Part shown: in pieces, positions 1 through 10,955 of the stretch | How the letters are laid out: each line of letters starts with the position of its first letter | How positions within the stretch are numbered: position 1 is the stretch's first letter | DNA from: Gammaproteobacteria bacterium | GTDB lineage: Bacteria > Pseudomonadota > Gammaproteobacteria > Burkholderiales > Burkholderiaceae_C | Assembly (NCBI GenBank): GCA_025359085.1 | Contig: JANYHL010000057.1 | Span: 1 to 64,000 of the forward strand | DNA: 64,000 bases | Direction: 5' to 3' | Notes under the pieces: generated by a model | Told to the model about the DNA's origin: nothing | The model's input: only the letters and a program-made list of their open reading frames with translations | Databases searched by the model: none | Made by a program: the position numbers and the translations under genes

Positions 1-607
1 TCGACGTCGATCCGCCCGGCATCAACATCGGCATGTCGTTCAGGCACTGGGGGAACGGGCCGTGCAGCTGGGGCTTGAGCTTTGGCGCACAGAAGAAGCT
101 CATGCTGCTGCTGCCCAGCGGGTGGCTGAAGGCCTTGACACTGATGCGGCGCGGCAGCGGCTCATCTGCAATCACCAAGTCCAACCGGTGCAAGGCCAAT
201 TGCGCCAACAAATCAGGAAACTTGCCTTCGCTGCAGATGAGCTTGACAGGTTCCTTCACCGACAAGGCGGGTTCCAGCAACCGATACACCACCGACTTGG
301 CCACGGAGTCCGCCACCCCGACGCGGAAGTCCAGCACCCGCCGCCCGCCGCGGGCCTGGCGCACGGCGGCCTCCAATTCAGCGCCCAGTGTGAATATCTG
401 CTCGGCATAGTCCAGCGCCAGCCGACCGTCTTCGGTCAGTTCAAGCTGGCGGCCGCTTTTGCGAAAAAGTTTGCGCCCGAGCCACTCTTCGAGCAGCTTG
501 ATCTGGCCGGACAGGGTTTGCGGCGTGGTGTGCAGTTGCTCGCCCGCGCGCATGATGCCCCCAGCCTTGGCCGTGACCCAAAAATAATACAAATGCTTGA
601 AGTTCAT
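1..607 (-). CDS. nhaR: LysR-family transcriptional regulator, NhaR-like (partial, runs off window start)
   Basis: Reverse-strand translation MNFKHLYYFWVTAKAGGIMRAGEQLHTTPQTLSGQIKLLEEWLGRKLFRKSGRQLELTEDG..., typical LysR HTH of NhaR type; no stop before window edge. Confidence 0.8.
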   Translation of the reverse strand, partial: MNFKHLYYFWVTAKAGGIMRAGEQLHTTPQTLSGQIKLLEEWLGRKLFRKSGRQLELTEDGRLALDYAEQIFTLGAELEAAVRQARGGRRVLDFRVGVADSVAKSVVYRLLEPALSVKEPVKLICSEGKFPDLLAQLALHRLDLVIADEPLPRRISVKAFSHPLGSSSMSFFCAPKLKPQLHGPFPQCLNDMPMLMPGGSTS

Positions 608-790
608 GAGGCAGCTCCCGCTTTATCCCTGGGTCTTGCGCTGGCGGGCGCGCGTCACCTGTTCGCCATCCGCCTATATTATTCGTTTTTTTCGAAGTTA
701 AATTGTCATAAATACGACTTTACACGAAGTAATTGGAACTTTATAGTGCCTCTTGTCTCACACCATGTGATTGAAACAGGAGAACAAACT

Positions 791-1339
791 ATGCGACTCA
801 GTACCAAAGGCCGATTTGCCGTCACGGCGATGATTGACGTGGCGCTACGCGAAAAATTGGGTCCGGTCCCCCTGTCCGACATTGCGATGCGGCAGCAAAT
901 TTCGCTTTCCTACCTGGAGCAAATGTTCAGCAAGCTGCGCCAGCACGGCTTGGTGGCCAGCACGCGCGGACCCGGTGGCGGCTATGCGCTCGGGCAGCAA
1001 GCTGACCGCATCACGGTCGCTGACATCATCGGTGCAGTAGAAGACGGTACCGATCCCGGCACCAAAGACATCGTCCGCCACGCCAAGACCGCCGCCACCC
1101 GCCCGGCCAAGGACATGGCACAGGACCTGTGGGATAGCCTGAACACCAAAATGATGGACTATATGCAGTCGGTGACTTTGCGCAGCCTGGCACTCGGGCA
1201 ACTGGCCAAAGGCGTTCGGGTTGAAGAAAAACCGGCACCCAACCGGGGGGTCTTCAAAAAACCCAAACAGGAAACGATGCAGCGCAGTGTGCCCAACTCG
1301 GTTTTTGCACTGGGTCAAGCAGTGCTGGCCCGGGGTTAA
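791..1339 (+). CDS. Rrf2/IscR-like transcriptional regulator lacking the Fe-S cysteines
   Basis: MRLSTKGRFAVTAMIDVALREKLGPVPLSDIAMRQQISLSYLEQMFSKLRQHGLVASTRGPGGGYALG: Rrf2 winged helix. ORF extends upstream but the ATG at 791 fits the family start. Confidence 0.85.
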   Translation: MRLSTKGRFAVTAMIDVALREKLGPVPLSDIAMRQQISLSYLEQMFSKLRQHGLVASTRGPGGGYALGQQADRITVADIIGAVEDGTDPGTKDIVRHAKTAATRPAKDMAQDLWDSLNTKMMDYMQSVTLRSLALGQLAKGVRVEEKPAPNRGVFKKPKQETMQRSVPNSVFALGQAVLARG

Positions 1340-1380
1340 CGCCTTGGGCGTCAGTTCCGCACATCGCTGGAAATAAGTGT

Positions 1381-1746
1381 GAAGCCCACCGATAAGCCGG
1401 ATTCTGTGCATTGAAGTTGCCCTCAATGTGACTGCCATTAATCTGGGCCGTTGGTCGCCCAACGGCTCGGTGCTACCTACCCGCACACTCCGGGGGCCCC
1501 GTCAACGTGTGCCTACTTGGTATTGCTGCGCGTAGAGATTGCCCGTTTCACCCGAACTTAATCGGCTCGTCTCTGTTGCTCTGATCCTCACCTTATAACG
1601 CGCACTTGCGTGCACGCATTTCAGTGGACAGCCGTTAGCTGCTACGCTGCCCTATGCAGTCCGGACGTTCCTCCAGTGCGGTGTTTCCACCCGACGCTTC
1701 TCGCGTCGTCCTTGCGGCTTGCACCAGCGGCAGTCTGGCGGGCTTC
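1381..1746 (-). ncRNA. rnpB: RNase P RNA component (bacterial class A)
   Basis: Reverse complement contains GGAGGAACGTCCGGACTGCATAGGGCAG, GAGATCAGAGCAACAGAGA-type and 3' AGAATCCGGCTTATCGGTGGGCTTC conserved RNase P RNA segments. Confidence 0.95.
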
Positions 1747-1861
1747 ACGCTCGTATTATCGTGGTTGAGCGTGGCTTACAGCCTTGGCTTCTAAACTTAT
1801 ACCCAAAACAATTGATCAAGTGGTTCAAAATAACTGCTCAATCACTTTTTGAGGAGCCCCC

Positions 1862-2779
1862 ATGAAAGCCGACAACATCCTGCAAACCATCGGCAACACG
1901 CCGCACGTGCGCATCAACCGCCTGTTTGGCAACAGCCACCACGTGTGGATCAAGTCCGAGCGCGGCAACCCCGGCGGCTCCATCAAAGACCGGATTGCGC
2001 TGTCCATGGTGGAAGCCGCGGAAAAAAGCGGTGAGCTCAAACCAGGCGCCACCATCATCGAACCCACCTCGGGCAACACCGGCGTCGGTCTGGCGCTGGT
2101 GGCGGCCGTGAAGGGCTACAAACTTATTCTGGTGATGCCCGACAGCATGAGCATCGAGCGCCGCCGCCTGATGCTGGCCTATGGCGCTTCCTTTGACCTG
2201 ACGCCGCGTGAAAAGGGCATGAAAGGTGCCATTGCCCGCGCAGAAGAATTGGTCGCGCAAACACCCGGCAGCTGGATGCCGCAACAATTTGAGAACCCCG
2301 CCAACATCGACGCACATGTGCGCACCACGGCGCAAGAAATTCTGGCCGACTTCCCCGATGGCATCGACGCGCTGATCACCGGTGTCGGCACCGGCGGCCA
2401 CCTCACCGGCGTGGCGCAGGTGCTGAAAGCCAAATGGCCCCAACTCAAGGTATATGCGGTGGAGCCGGTGGCGTCTGCGGTGATCTCGGGCGGCGCGCCC
2501 GGACCGCACCCGATTCAGGGCATTGGCGCGGGTTTCATTCCCAAAAACCTGCACTTGGAGCTGCTCGACGGTGTGATTCAGGTCGATGCCGAACCGGCGC
2601 GCGAATACGCTCGGCGCAGTGCGCGCGAAGAAGGTTTGCTGGTGGGTATTTCCAGTGGCGCCACCTTGGCCGCGATCGCCCAAAAACTGCCAGAACTGCC
2701 GCCCGGCGCCACCGTGCTGGGCTTCAACTACGACACTGGCGAGCGCTACCTGTCGGTCGAAGGCTTCTTACCGGGCTGA
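1862..2779 (+). CDS. cysM: Cysteine synthase B
   Basis: [18 protein letters not shown]...[23 protein letters not shown]-lysine motif, EPTSGNTG motif. Confidence 0.93.
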   Translation: MKADNILQTIGNTPHVRINRLFGNSHHVWIKSERGNPGGSIKDRIALSMVEAAEKSGELKPGATIIEPTSGNTGVGLALVAAVKGYKLILVMPDSMSIERRRLMLAYGASFDLTPREKGMKGAIARAEELVAQTPGSWMPQQFENPANIDAHVRTTAQEILADFPDGIDALITGVGTGGHLTGVAQVLKAKWPQLKVYAVEPVASAVISGGAPGPHPIQGIGAGFIPKNLHLELLDGVIQVDAEPAREYARRSAREEGLLVGISSGATLAAIAQKLPELPPGATVLGFNYDTGERYLSVEGFLPG

Positions 2780-2874
2780 TCTCAGCTGCGCTGCTAGCGT
2801 GCACCGATGGTCCCGGGGCGCCCGTAAAATTGGCGACTTCTGCTTGATAAACACAAGCCTACCTGGCCCACAAG

Positions 2875-4575
2875 ATGATCCGACTCTCCGAGCTCAAGCT
2901 CGCGCTTGACCACACGCCTGAGGACCTGCAGGCCCTCGTCCTGCAAACCCTGGGTATTGCGTCCCCTCAGCTGGCGCAGTGGCAGATTTTCAAGCGCAGT
3001 TTTGATGCCCGCCAGGCCCAGGTGCGGGTGGTGTACATCGTGGATGCAGCGCTGACTGACCCGGCGCAGGAAGGCATTGTGCTGCAGCAGCACGCTGCCA
3101 ACCAGCACGTTCAAGCCACGCCCGACATGGGCTACCGGCTGGTGGCGCACGCCCCGGCGGATCTGGCCGTGCGCCCGGTCGTGGTGGGCTTCGGTCCGTG
3201 TGGCATTTTTGCCGCACTTATCTTGGCGCAAATGGGCTTGCGGCCGATCGTGCTGGAGCGTGGCAAAAAAGTGCGCGAACGCACCCAGGACACCTGGGGC
3301 CTGTGGCGCAAGCATGTGCTGAACCCCGAATCCAACGTGCAGTTTGGCGAAGGCGGCGCCGGCACGTTCTCGGACGGCAAGCTCTACAGCCAGATCAAGG
3401 ACCCGCGTTTTCTTGGCCGCAAAGTGATGCACGAGTTCGTCAAGGCCGGTGCGCCGCCAGAGATTCTGGTGGATGCCCACCCGCATATCGGCACCTTCAA
3501 GTTGGTGAAGGTGGTGGAGAACCTGCGCGAGCAGATCATTGCGCTGGGCGGCGACATCCGCTTTCAACAACGGGTGACAGATGTGTTGATCGAGGGTGAA
3601 GGGGACGAGCGCCAGGTGCGCGGCCTCACCGTGCTGGATCAGTCCAGCGGCCAATCCTACGAATTGGCGACCGAGCAGGCGGTGCTGGCGCTGGGCCACA
3701 GCTCGCGCGACACCTGTACCATGCTGTACCAGCGCGGCGTGGCGATGCAGGCCAAGCCGTTCTCGATCGGATTTCGCATCGAACACCCGCAAAGCGTGAT
3801 TGACCGCGCCCGCTGGGGCCGCCACGCCGGTCACCCCAGCCTGGGCGCCGCCGACTACAAACTGGTGCACCACGCCCACAATGGCCGCTCGGTCTACAGC
3901 TTTTGCATGTGCCCCGGTGGCACCGTGGTGGCGGCCACCTCGGAGCCCGGCCGCGTGGTGACCAACGGCATGAGCCAGTACTCACGCAACGAACGCAACG
4001 CCAACGCCGGCATCGTGGTCGGTATTGACCCGAGCGACTACCCCACCGATGCTGAATCTTTCCATGCCACCCTGGGCGAGCAGGTGCAGGCCCAAGCTGC
4101 GTCCGGCGCGATGTACCATCCGCTGGCCGGCATCGTGCTGCAACGCCAGCTGGAATCGAATGCCTATGTGATGGGCGGCTGCGACTACAACGCGCCGGCG
4201 CAACTGGTGGGCGACTTCCTGGCAGCCAAAGCCTCGACACAAGTGGGTGCCGTAGAGCCGTCCTACCAGCCAGGAGTCACGCTGTGCGATCTGAGCCCGG
4301 CCCTGCCCGGCTACGCCATCGACGCGATCCGGGAAGCGCTACCTGCCTTTGCCCGCAAGATCAAGGGCTTTGACATGCCGGACGCGGTACTCACCGGCGT
4401 CGAAACGCGCACCTCATCGCCCTTGAAAATGCCACGCGGCGATGATTTTCAGAGCATCAATACGAAGGGCTTGTACCCGGCGGGTGAAGGCGCCAGCTAT
4501 GCCGGTGGCATTTTGTCGGCCGGGGTCGACGGCATCAAGGTGGCCGAGGCGGTGGCCAGGCGCTTGCTGGCTTGA
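2875..4575 (+). CDS. FAD-dependent oxidoreductase (COG2509-type dehydrogenase)
   Basis: FGPCGIFAALILAQMGLRPIVLERG nucleotide-binding motif, GEGGAGTFSDGKLYSQIKD, C-terminal GEGASYAGGILSAGVDGIKVAEAV. Confidence 0.85.
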   Translation: MIRLSELKLALDHTPEDLQALVLQTLGIASPQLAQWQIFKRSFDARQAQVRVVYIVDAALTDPAQEGIVLQQHAANQHVQATPDMGYRLVAHAPADLAVRPVVVGFGPCGIFAALILAQMGLRPIVLERGKKVRERTQDTWGLWRKHVLNPESNVQFGEGGAGTFSDGKLYSQIKDPRFLGRKVMHEFVKAGAPPEILVDAHPHIGTFKLVKVVENLREQIIALGGDIRFQQRVTDVLIEGEGDERQVRGLTVLDQSSGQSYELATEQAVLALGHSSRDTCTMLYQRGVAMQAKPFSIGFRIEHPQSVIDRARWGRHAGHPSLGAADYKLVHHAHNGRSVYSFCMCPGGTVVAATSEPGRVVTNGMSQYSRNERNANAGIVVGIDPSDYPTDAESFHATLGEQVQAQAASGAMYHPLAGIVLQRQLESNAYVMGGCDYNAPAQLVGDFLAAKASTQVGAVEPSYQPGVTLCDLSPALPGYAIDAIREALPAFARKIKGFDMPDAVLTGVETRTSSPLKMPRGDDFQSINTKGLYPAGEGASYAGGILSAGVDGIKVAEAVARRLLA

Positions 4576-4615
4576 GTCGGCCCAGGCCCCAGGGGCCTCA
4601 CTCCAACAACAGGGG

Positions 4616-6037
4616 TTAATAGCGTGCGCTGCCCGGCGTTCTCGGAAATGGAATCACATCACGCACATTGGACAAGCCGGTGATGTAGGAGACGGTCCGC
4701 TCGAATCCCAGGCCGAAGCCCGCATGGGGCACCGTGCCGTAACGCCGGAGATCGCGATACCAGCCGTAATGCGCCGGATCGAGCCCGCACTCCACCATGC
4801 GCTTATCGAGCACATCCAAGCGCTCCTCGCGCTGCGAGCCGCCAATGATCTCGCCAATGCCGGGCGCCAGCACGTCCATGGCGGCGACCGTTTTTTCATC
4901 GTCGGACAGGCGCATGTAGAACGCCTTGATTTCCTTCGGGTAGTTCATCAGCACGGTCGGACCGTTGACGTGCTTCTCGGCGATAAAGCGTTCATGCTCG
5001 GATTGCAGGTCGATGCCCCACTTGACGGGATAGTCGAATTTTTCTTTGCTGCTCTCCAGCACCTTGATGGCCTCGGTGTAATCCATGCGCACGAATTCGG
5101 ATTTGACGATGTGTTCGAGTTTCGCAATCAGGCCCTTCTCGACCCGATCCTCGAAAAAGGCCATGTCGTCGGCGCGCTCCGTCAGCACCCGCTTGATGAT
5201 GTACTTCAACAGCGCTTCAGCCAGCGTCGCGTCGTCGGCCAAATCGGCAAAGGCGATTTCAGGCTCGATCATCCAGAATTCGGCCAGGTGGCGCGAGGTG
5301 TTGGAATTCTCGGCGCGAAACGTGGGGCCAAAGGTGTAAACCTTGGACAGCGCCATGCAATAGGTCTCCACGTTGAGCTGGCCGGACACGGTCAGGAACG
5401 CTTCCTTGCCAAAAAAATCCTGTGAAAAATCGATTTTCCCGTCGGTTTTTTTGGGCAGGTTCATCATGTCCAGCGTGGAAACGCGGAACAACTCTCCCGC
5501 GCCCTCGGCGTCCGAGGTGGTGATGATCGGCGTGTTCACCCACAGGAATCCCTGTTCGTCGAAAAAGCGATGAATCGCCGACGCAATGGTGTGGCGCACC
5601 CGGGTGGCGGCGCCGATCACGTTGGTGCGCGGCCGCAAATGGGCAACCTCGCGCAGGAACTCCATGGTGTGGGCTTTCGGTGTGATCGGGTAGGTGTCGG
5701 GATCGTCCACCCAGCCGACCACCGTGATCTTGCTGGCCTGCATTTCAAACGGCTGGCCCTTGGCCGGGGAGGCAACGATCACGCCGGTGGCTTCGACCGC
5801 ACAGCCGGCCGTGAGCCGCTGCACCTCATCGGCGTAGTTGGCCAGCGTGCTCGGCGCCACCACCTGCACCGGATGAAAGCAGGAGCCGTCAGACACATTG
5901 ACGAAGGACAGGCCGGCCTTGGAATCGCGGCGGGTTTTCACCCATCCTTTGATCGTCACCTGGGCCTCGGCGGGCCCGAGGGCGGTTTTGCCGGAGAGGA
6001 CCTCGTGACAGGTGACGGAAGACGAAGAATGAGACAT
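4616..6037 (-). CDS. asnS: Asparaginyl-tRNA synthetase
   Basis: Class II aa[44 protein letters not shown]..., C-terminal [34 protein letters not shown]. Confidence 0.95.
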   Translation of the reverse strand: MSHSSSSVTCHEVLSGKTALGPAEAQVTIKGWVKTRRDSKAGLSFVNVSDGSCFHPVQVVAPSTLANYADEVQRLTAGCAVEATGVIVASPAKGQPFEMQASKITVVGWVDDPDTYPITPKAHTMEFLREVAHLRPRTNVIGAATRVRHTIASAIHRFFDEQGFLWVNTPIITTSDAEGAGELFRVSTLDMMNLPKKTDGKIDFSQDFFGKEAFLTVSGQLNVETYCMALSKVYTFGPTFRAENSNTSRHLAEFWMIEPEIAFADLADDATLAEALLKYIIKRVLTERADDMAFFEDRVEKGLIAKLEHIVKSEFVRMDYTEAIKVLESSKEKFDYPVKWGIDLQSEHERFIAEKHVNGPTVLMNYPKEIKAFYMRLSDDEKTVAAMDVLAPGIGEIIGGSQREERLDVLDKRMVECGLDPAHYGWYRDLRRYGTVPHAGFGLGFERTVSYITGLSNVRDVIPFPRTPGSARY

Positions 6038-6216
6038 GTAGAAGCCCTGCAAGAATTCGTGGTTGGTTGGTCGATGGTACCGGGTTCGGAGCAGGCAACC
6101 CGCCAGCCGACCACGAAGCCGCCCCTGCTGAAAAACTGGACTGAAATACAGACCTGGCCGGAGTCAGGACCCTGCTGCCAATGCCGTGCCGTCGGCGGGC
6201 CGACGCGGCGCCCGGC

Positions 6217-6660
6217 TTACTTGCCGCTGATGGCCAGTAATTCGACTTCAAACAGCAGCGTGGCGTTGGGCGGGATGGTGCCACCGGCGCCGCGCTCACC
6301 GTAAGCAATGGCTGGCGGGCAAGTCAGCTTGGCTTTGCCGCCAACTTTCATGCGCTGCACGCCTTCGGTCCAGCACTTGATCACGTTGCCCAAGGGGAAT
6401 TCAATCGCCTGGTTGCGCTTGTAAGAGCTGTCAAATTCCTTGCCATCCGGAAAGGTGCCACGGTAGTTGACTTTGACGGTGTCGCTGGCCTTGGGGCTGG
6501 CACCGGTGCCGTCTCTGAGCGAGCGGTACACCAGCCCACTGGCGCTGACCTCCGCACCGGGTTCCTTGGCCGAGGCATCCAGGGTGGCATCGCCGGCGCA
6601 GGCGGCGCTGAAAAAAGACAAGGCAGTGGCCAGAAGGGTCAGGGGGAGTATGGTTTTCAT
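6217..6660 (-). CDS. FKBP-type peptidyl-prolyl cis-trans isomerase, secreted
   Basis: SDTVKVNYRGTFPDGKEFDSSYKRN...KLTCPPAIAYGERGAGGTIPPNATLLFEVELLAI; signal peptide. Confidence 0.9.
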   Translation of the reverse strand: MKTILPLTLLATALSFFSAACAGDATLDASAKEPGAEVSASGLVYRSLRDGTGASPKASDTVKVNYRGTFPDGKEFDSSYKRNQAIEFPLGNVIKCWTEGVQRMKVGGKAKLTCPPAIAYGERGAGGTIPPNATLLFEVELLAISGK

Positions 6661-6828
6661 AAGTTGGAGCAAGGTTGAAGTAAGTGACACACGTCAGATT
6701 CTCGCTGAGACTGACGCGGCCCGCAAAAGCCCCTCCAATCTGTTCGACGGTCGAGCCTTTTGAAGTGCCCATGGAGGAGGGAAAACGCCAGCGCACGGGC
6801 TTCCGCCAAACACTCCATAATTAGAGGA

Positions 6829-6882
6829 AAATCAGGCTCTAGCCCGCGTGAAATAAGCGTTAGTAGCTATTATTATAGTAGC
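6829..6882 (-). repeat. Dispersed intergenic repeat family, copy A
   Basis: AAATCAGGCTCTAGCCCGCGTGAAATAAGCGTTAGTAGCTATTATTATAGTAGC. Confidence 0.75.
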
Positions 6883-6960
6883 AAACGAAAGCTGGGCTGA
6901 AATCCAGATCCGGCCAGGGTCAAGAGGCGGGGCCAGCGCCGTGCCCTTCACTTGCAGCCC

Positions 6961-7590
6961 TCAGCCGGCGCGCTTGAACAGGGCCAGCAGTGAACCGGCC
7001 AGCACGAACAGGCTGCCAAAGGTGCGGTTCATGGCGCGGATATGGGCGGGTGACTTCAACGCCCCGAGCACGCGCGCGGCCAGCGCGGTGTAGCCCGCCA
7101 TCACCACCAGGTCGGTAAAACCCAGCGTGCCGGCAATGATCAGGTACTGCGGCAGCAGCGGTTGCGCCAGGTTCATGAACTGCGGCACCACCGCCAACAA
7201 GAACACCGTGCCCTTGGGATTGACCGCGTTGATCATCAGCGCGCGCAGCACCATCGAGCGGCGACTCACGAGCACGCCCTCCTCGACCTGGGTCACCATC
7301 GGCGTCGCGGGCGCGCGCCACTGCGCAATGCCGAGCCACACCAGATAAGCCACCCCCAGCCACTTCACCACCAGAAAAGCCGTGCTGGAGGTCGCCACCA
7401 GCGCTCCCAGCCCCAGGCTGACCACCACCACCTGCAGCCAGATACCCAGCACCAAGCCAAAGGTGGTGAAGTAACCGCGGCGAAAGCCATGGTTCAGTCC
7501 GGCACTCATGGCCGCCACCGCCCCGGCCCCGGGCGAAATGCTGATCGCCCAGGAAGCCGCAAAAAAGGCGAGCCAGGTGGAAAGTACCAT
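6961..7590 (-). CDS. LysE/RhtB family translocator
   Basis: SISPGAGAVAAMSAGLNHGFRRGYFTTFGLVLGIW; multiple hydrophobic helices. Confidence 0.85.
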   Translation of the reverse strand: MVLSTWLAFFAASWAISISPGAGAVAAMSAGLNHGFRRGYFTTFGLVLGIWLQVVVVSLGLGALVATSSTAFLVVKWLGVAYLVWLGIAQWRAPATPMVTQVEEGVLVSRRSMVLRALMINAVNPKGTVFLLAVVPQFMNLAQPLLPQYLIIAGTLGFTDLVVMAGYTALAARVLGALKSPAHIRAMNRTFGSLFVLAGSLLALFKRAG

Positions 7591-7600
7591 GCTGCCCGGC

Positions 7601-8476
7601 TCAGAGTGGCGCGTTTTGCAAGGCGGCGATGCGCTCTTCAATCGGCGGGTGGGTCGAGAACAGCTTGCCAATGCCGCCGGCAATGCCCATGGCCGCCATG
7701 CTCTTGGGCAGTTCAGCGGGCACCATGCCGCCCAGACGTGCCAGCGCGTTGATCATCGGCTGCTTGCGGTTCATGAGCTGGGCGGCACCGGCATCGGCCC
7801 GGAATTCACGGTGACGCGAGAACCAGGCCACGACGATGGCGGCGGCAAAACCCAGCACGATGTCAAGCACGATGGTGGTGACCATGTAGCCGATGCCGGG
7901 ACCGGAATCGCGGCTATCGCCCTTGCGCAGGAAACCGTCAATGGCATAGGCGATGACGCGGCTCAGGAACACCACAAAAGTATTCATGACCCCTTGAATC
8001 AGGGCCATGGTCACCATGTCGCCATTGGCCACGTGGGCGATTTCATGGCCAATCACGGCCTCGATCTCTTCCCGCGTCATGCCCTGCAGCAAGCCCGTCG
8101 ACACTGCCACCAGCGCCGAGTTTTTGAAGGCACCGGTGGCAAAGGCGTTGGGTGCACCGTCAAAAATACCCACTTCCGGCATCCCGATGCCAGCGGTGTC
8201 CGCCAGTTTGCGCACGGTCTCCACGATCCAGGCTTCGTCCACGTTTTGCGGCTGGCTGATGAGGCGCACACCGGTGGTCCATTTGGCCATCGGCTTGCTG
8301 ATCAACAGTGAAATGATGGCACCGCCAAAACCCATCACCAGGGCGAAACCGAGCAAGGAGCCCAGGTTCAGCCCGCTGGCTGTCAGGTAACGGTTGACCC
8401 CGAGCAAGCTGGCCACGATGCCCAGCACCACCACCACGGCAACATTGGTCAAAACAAACAAAAGAATGCGTTTCAT
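7601..8476 (-). CDS. htpX: Membrane zinc metalloprotease HtpX
   Basis: [19 protein letters not shown]..., [24 protein letters not shown] motif. Confidence 0.95.
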   Translation of the reverse strand: MKRILLFVLTNVAVVVVLGIVASLLGVNRYLTASGLNLGSLLGFALVMGFGGAIISLLISKPMAKWTTGVRLISQPQNVDEAWIVETVRKLADTAGIGMPEVGIFDGAPNAFATGAFKNSALVAVSTGLLQGMTREEIEAVIGHEIAHVANGDMVTMALIQGVMNTFVVFLSRVIAYAIDGFLRKGDSRDSGPGIGYMVTTIVLDIVLGFAAAIVVAWFSRHREFRADAGAAQLMNRKQPMINALARLGGMVPAELPKSMAAMGIAGGIGKLFSTHPPIEERIAALQNAPL

Positions 8477-8716
8477 GATTTCTTTCAAAGAGGACTCCCA
8501 TCAAGGAGTCAGAGGCACGGATGTTAGGGGCGCGCCGCCCGATTTCAAGACTTTGCGCTGCAATTGCCCATGAAGTTTACGGGCATTGGCCTGCGCTTCA
8601 AAGCAGCGCACCGGTGCTGACTTTGGGCAGACGAAACACGCTGGCATCGATTAAAAAAACATTCATAGCAGGTGCCGGTGGGCGCGGCCCGCTTCAGGCC
8701 GACAGCGCAGTCGCGT

Positions 8717-9781
8717 TTAGCTGATCAATTTCCACGGCAAGGTTTCACCCGCGCGCAAGGGCTTGAGTTCGGCCTCACCCAAGACAAAGCTGTCGGGCAC
8801 AGTCCAGGCCTCGCGTTTCAACGTGATGGTGCCGGTGTTGCGCGGCAGGCCATAAAAATCGGCCCCATGAAAGCTGGCAAAAGCCTCCAACTTGTCCAGC
8901 GCCCCCACGGAATCAAACGCCTCGGCATACATCTCCAGGGCGGCGTGGGCCGTGTAGCAGCCAGCGCAACCGCTGGCGTGCTCTTTCAGGTGGGCCGGAT
9001 GCGGCGCACTGTCGGTGCCCAGAAAAAACTTGCTGGAGCCGCTGGCGGCCGCTTGCAGCAAGGCCTGGCGGTGAACCTCCCGCTTCAACACCGGCAAACA
9101 GTAGTAATGCGGCCGGATGCCGCCGCTAAAAATGGCATTGCGGTTGTAAAGCAAATGATGCGCGGTGAGGGTCGCGGAGGTGAAACGATCCGCCTCGGCA
9201 ACGTACTGCGCAGCCTCTTGGGTGGTGATGTGCTCAAACACAATTTTGAGTTCCGGAAAATCGCGGCGCAGGGGAATCAGCTGCGTATCAATGAACACCG
9301 CCTCGCGGTCAAAAATATCAATCTCGGGCGCGGTGACTTCACCATGCACCAGCAGCAGCATCCCCGCGCGTTGCATCGCTTCCAGCGTTTTGTAGGTTTG
9401 GCGCAGGTCGGTCACGCCGGCATCGCTGTTGGTGGTGGCACCCGCCGGGTAGAGCTTGAGCGCGACCACGCCCGCGTCGCGCGCGCGCTGGATTTCATCG
9501 GCAGGCAGGTTGTCGGTGAGGTAAAGCGTCATCAAGGGTTCAAACTGAACCCCGGCTGGCACCGCGGCCTGGATGCGCGCCCGGTAGGCCAGCGCTTGCG
9601 CCGTCGTCGTTACCGGGGGCCGCAGGTTGGGCATGATGATGGCACGGCCAAACTGGGCGGCGGTGTGCGGCACCACGGTGCGCAGGGCCTCGCCATCACG
9701 CACATGCAGATGCCAGTCGTCGGGTCGGGCCAGGGTGAGGGTGAGAGCTTGCGCTTGGGTCATGGTCGGCATGGTCCCCAA
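8717..9781 (-). CDS. pyrC: Dihydroorotase
   Basis: [41 protein letters not shown]...[14 protein letters not shown]. Confidence 0.94.
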   Translation of the reverse strand: MGTMPTMTQAQALTLTLARPDDWHLHVRDGEALRTVVPHTAAQFGRAIIMPNLRPPVTTTAQALAYRARIQAAVPAGVQFEPLMTLYLTDNLPADEIQRARDAGVVALKLYPAGATTNSDAGVTDLRQTYKTLEAMQRAGMLLLVHGEVTAPEIDIFDREAVFIDTQLIPLRRDFPELKIVFEHITTQEAAQYVAEADRFTSATLTAHHLLYNRNAIFSGGIRPHYYCLPVLKREVHRQALLQAAASGSSKFFLGTDSAPHPAHLKEHASGCAGCYTAHAALEMYAEAFDSVGALDKLEAFASFHGADFYGLPRNTGTITLKREAWTVPDSFVLGEAELKPLRAGETLPWKLIS

Positions 9782-10798
9782 TCACCCGACCGAACCAAGC
9801 TCGGGCGGCACCCCATCGGTCGCTTTCTTGTGCCCCTGCGCCAGTAGATAGTGCCACAAGGATTGCGCCGCACTCTTGGCCGCGCGCTCAGCGGAGGGGG
9901 CGGCCCTGTGCCCGCCCAGCTTGCTGCTTTCCTTGACCGAAGGCCGTTCCCGGTAGACCCGCACCTCCATGGTGATCTGCAGACCTTTCAGGTCCGGGGG
10001 CGCGGCACTCACCAGCCTTCGGGCGTACAAATCTTTCTTGACCGCACTGAAAGGCAAAAAGGCGATGCCATGGCCTTCCAGCGCCATCGCCTTCAGGCCT
10101 TCTGCCATGTCGGTCTCATAAACGCGGTCAAAATGAATGGCGGTACCGGACTGTTTGAGGATCAGCTCCACCATCTGCCCCAGGTAGGCGCCCGGCGCGT
10201 AGCCCAGGTAGGGCAAGGGGTGACCGGCGCGCCCCGGCAACTGAAACATCGGCGCGCCGTCTGCATCCGGTTTGACATAAGGCGCCACCACCTCTTCGCC
10301 CAGACTGACCATCTCATAGCGATCGGCATCGAGCTGAAAGGGCTGCGACGGATGATGATAGGCAATCAGCAGGTCGCAACTCCCCTCTACCAGCCGCATG
10401 ACGGCGTCATGCACATTGAGCGCAATCAGGCGGCTCTTGATCGGGCCGAATTGCTGCCGCAAGGCCGTCACCCAGGCCGGAAAAAACGTGAACGCCAGCG
10501 TGTGTGGCACGGCAAATTCGATCACATCCTGCCCCACCGAGGTATGCCCGCGCAGCATGGCGCGCGTGCTTTGCAAGGCCTGCAACACCTCCAGTGACTG
10601 GGCATAGAGCGTTTCACCGGCCGGGGTGAGACGCGTCGGGTAATTGCTACGGTCGACCAGATCGGTGCCAGCCCAGGTTTCAAGCGACTGTATGCGCCGC
10701 GAAAACGCCGGCTGCGTCACGTGGCGCAGCAGTGCGGAGCGACTGAAACTGCGGGTCTCAGCCAAACTGACAAAATCTTCCAGCCATTTGGTGTCCAT
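9782..10798 (-). CDS. LysR-family transcriptional regulator
   Basis: MDTKWLEDFVSLAETRSFSRSALLRHVTQPAFSRRIQSLETWAGTDLVDRSNYPTRLTPAG HTH. Confidence 0.9.
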   Translation of the reverse strand: MDTKWLEDFVSLAETRSFSRSALLRHVTQPAFSRRIQSLETWAGTDLVDRSNYPTRLTPAGETLYAQSLEVLQALQSTRAMLRGHTSVGQDVIEFAVPHTLAFTFFPAWVTALRQQFGPIKSRLIALNVHDAVMRLVEGSCDLLIAYHHPSQPFQLDADRYEMVSLGEEVVAPYVKPDADGAPMFQLPGRAGHPLPYLGYAPGAYLGQMVELILKQSGTAIHFDRVYETDMAEGLKAMALEGHGIAFLPFSAVKKDLYARRLVSAAPPDLKGLQITMEVRVYRERPSVKESSKLGGHRAAPSAERAAKSAAQSLWHYLLAQGHKKATDGVPPELGSVG

Positions 10799-10885
10799 AG
10801 GCGTGAATTATGCGCGAATTGCAGGGGCTCAATCCCGCTGTGTCAGCCAGCGGCAATGAAGGCAGGTCGCCTCGTTGCGCCGCTA

Positions 10886-10955
10886 ATTTGCTATTATTTA
10901 AATAGCTGCTTGCGTAGGACAGCAAAGGGCTAGCGTCGAATTTAATAAAATTTAT
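10886..10955 (+). repeat. Dispersed intergenic repeat family, copy B
   Basis: TTTGCTATTATTTAAATAGCTGCTTGCGTAGGACAGCAAAGGGCTAGCGTCGAATTTAATAAAATTT. Confidence 0.7.

Noticed and set aside
845-1486. 213-aa minus ORF
   Set aside because: Antisense to the Rrf2 gene and running into rnpB; no conserved features.
8672-9847. 391-aa + strand ORF
   Set aside because: Antisense to pyrC, which is clearly the real gene.
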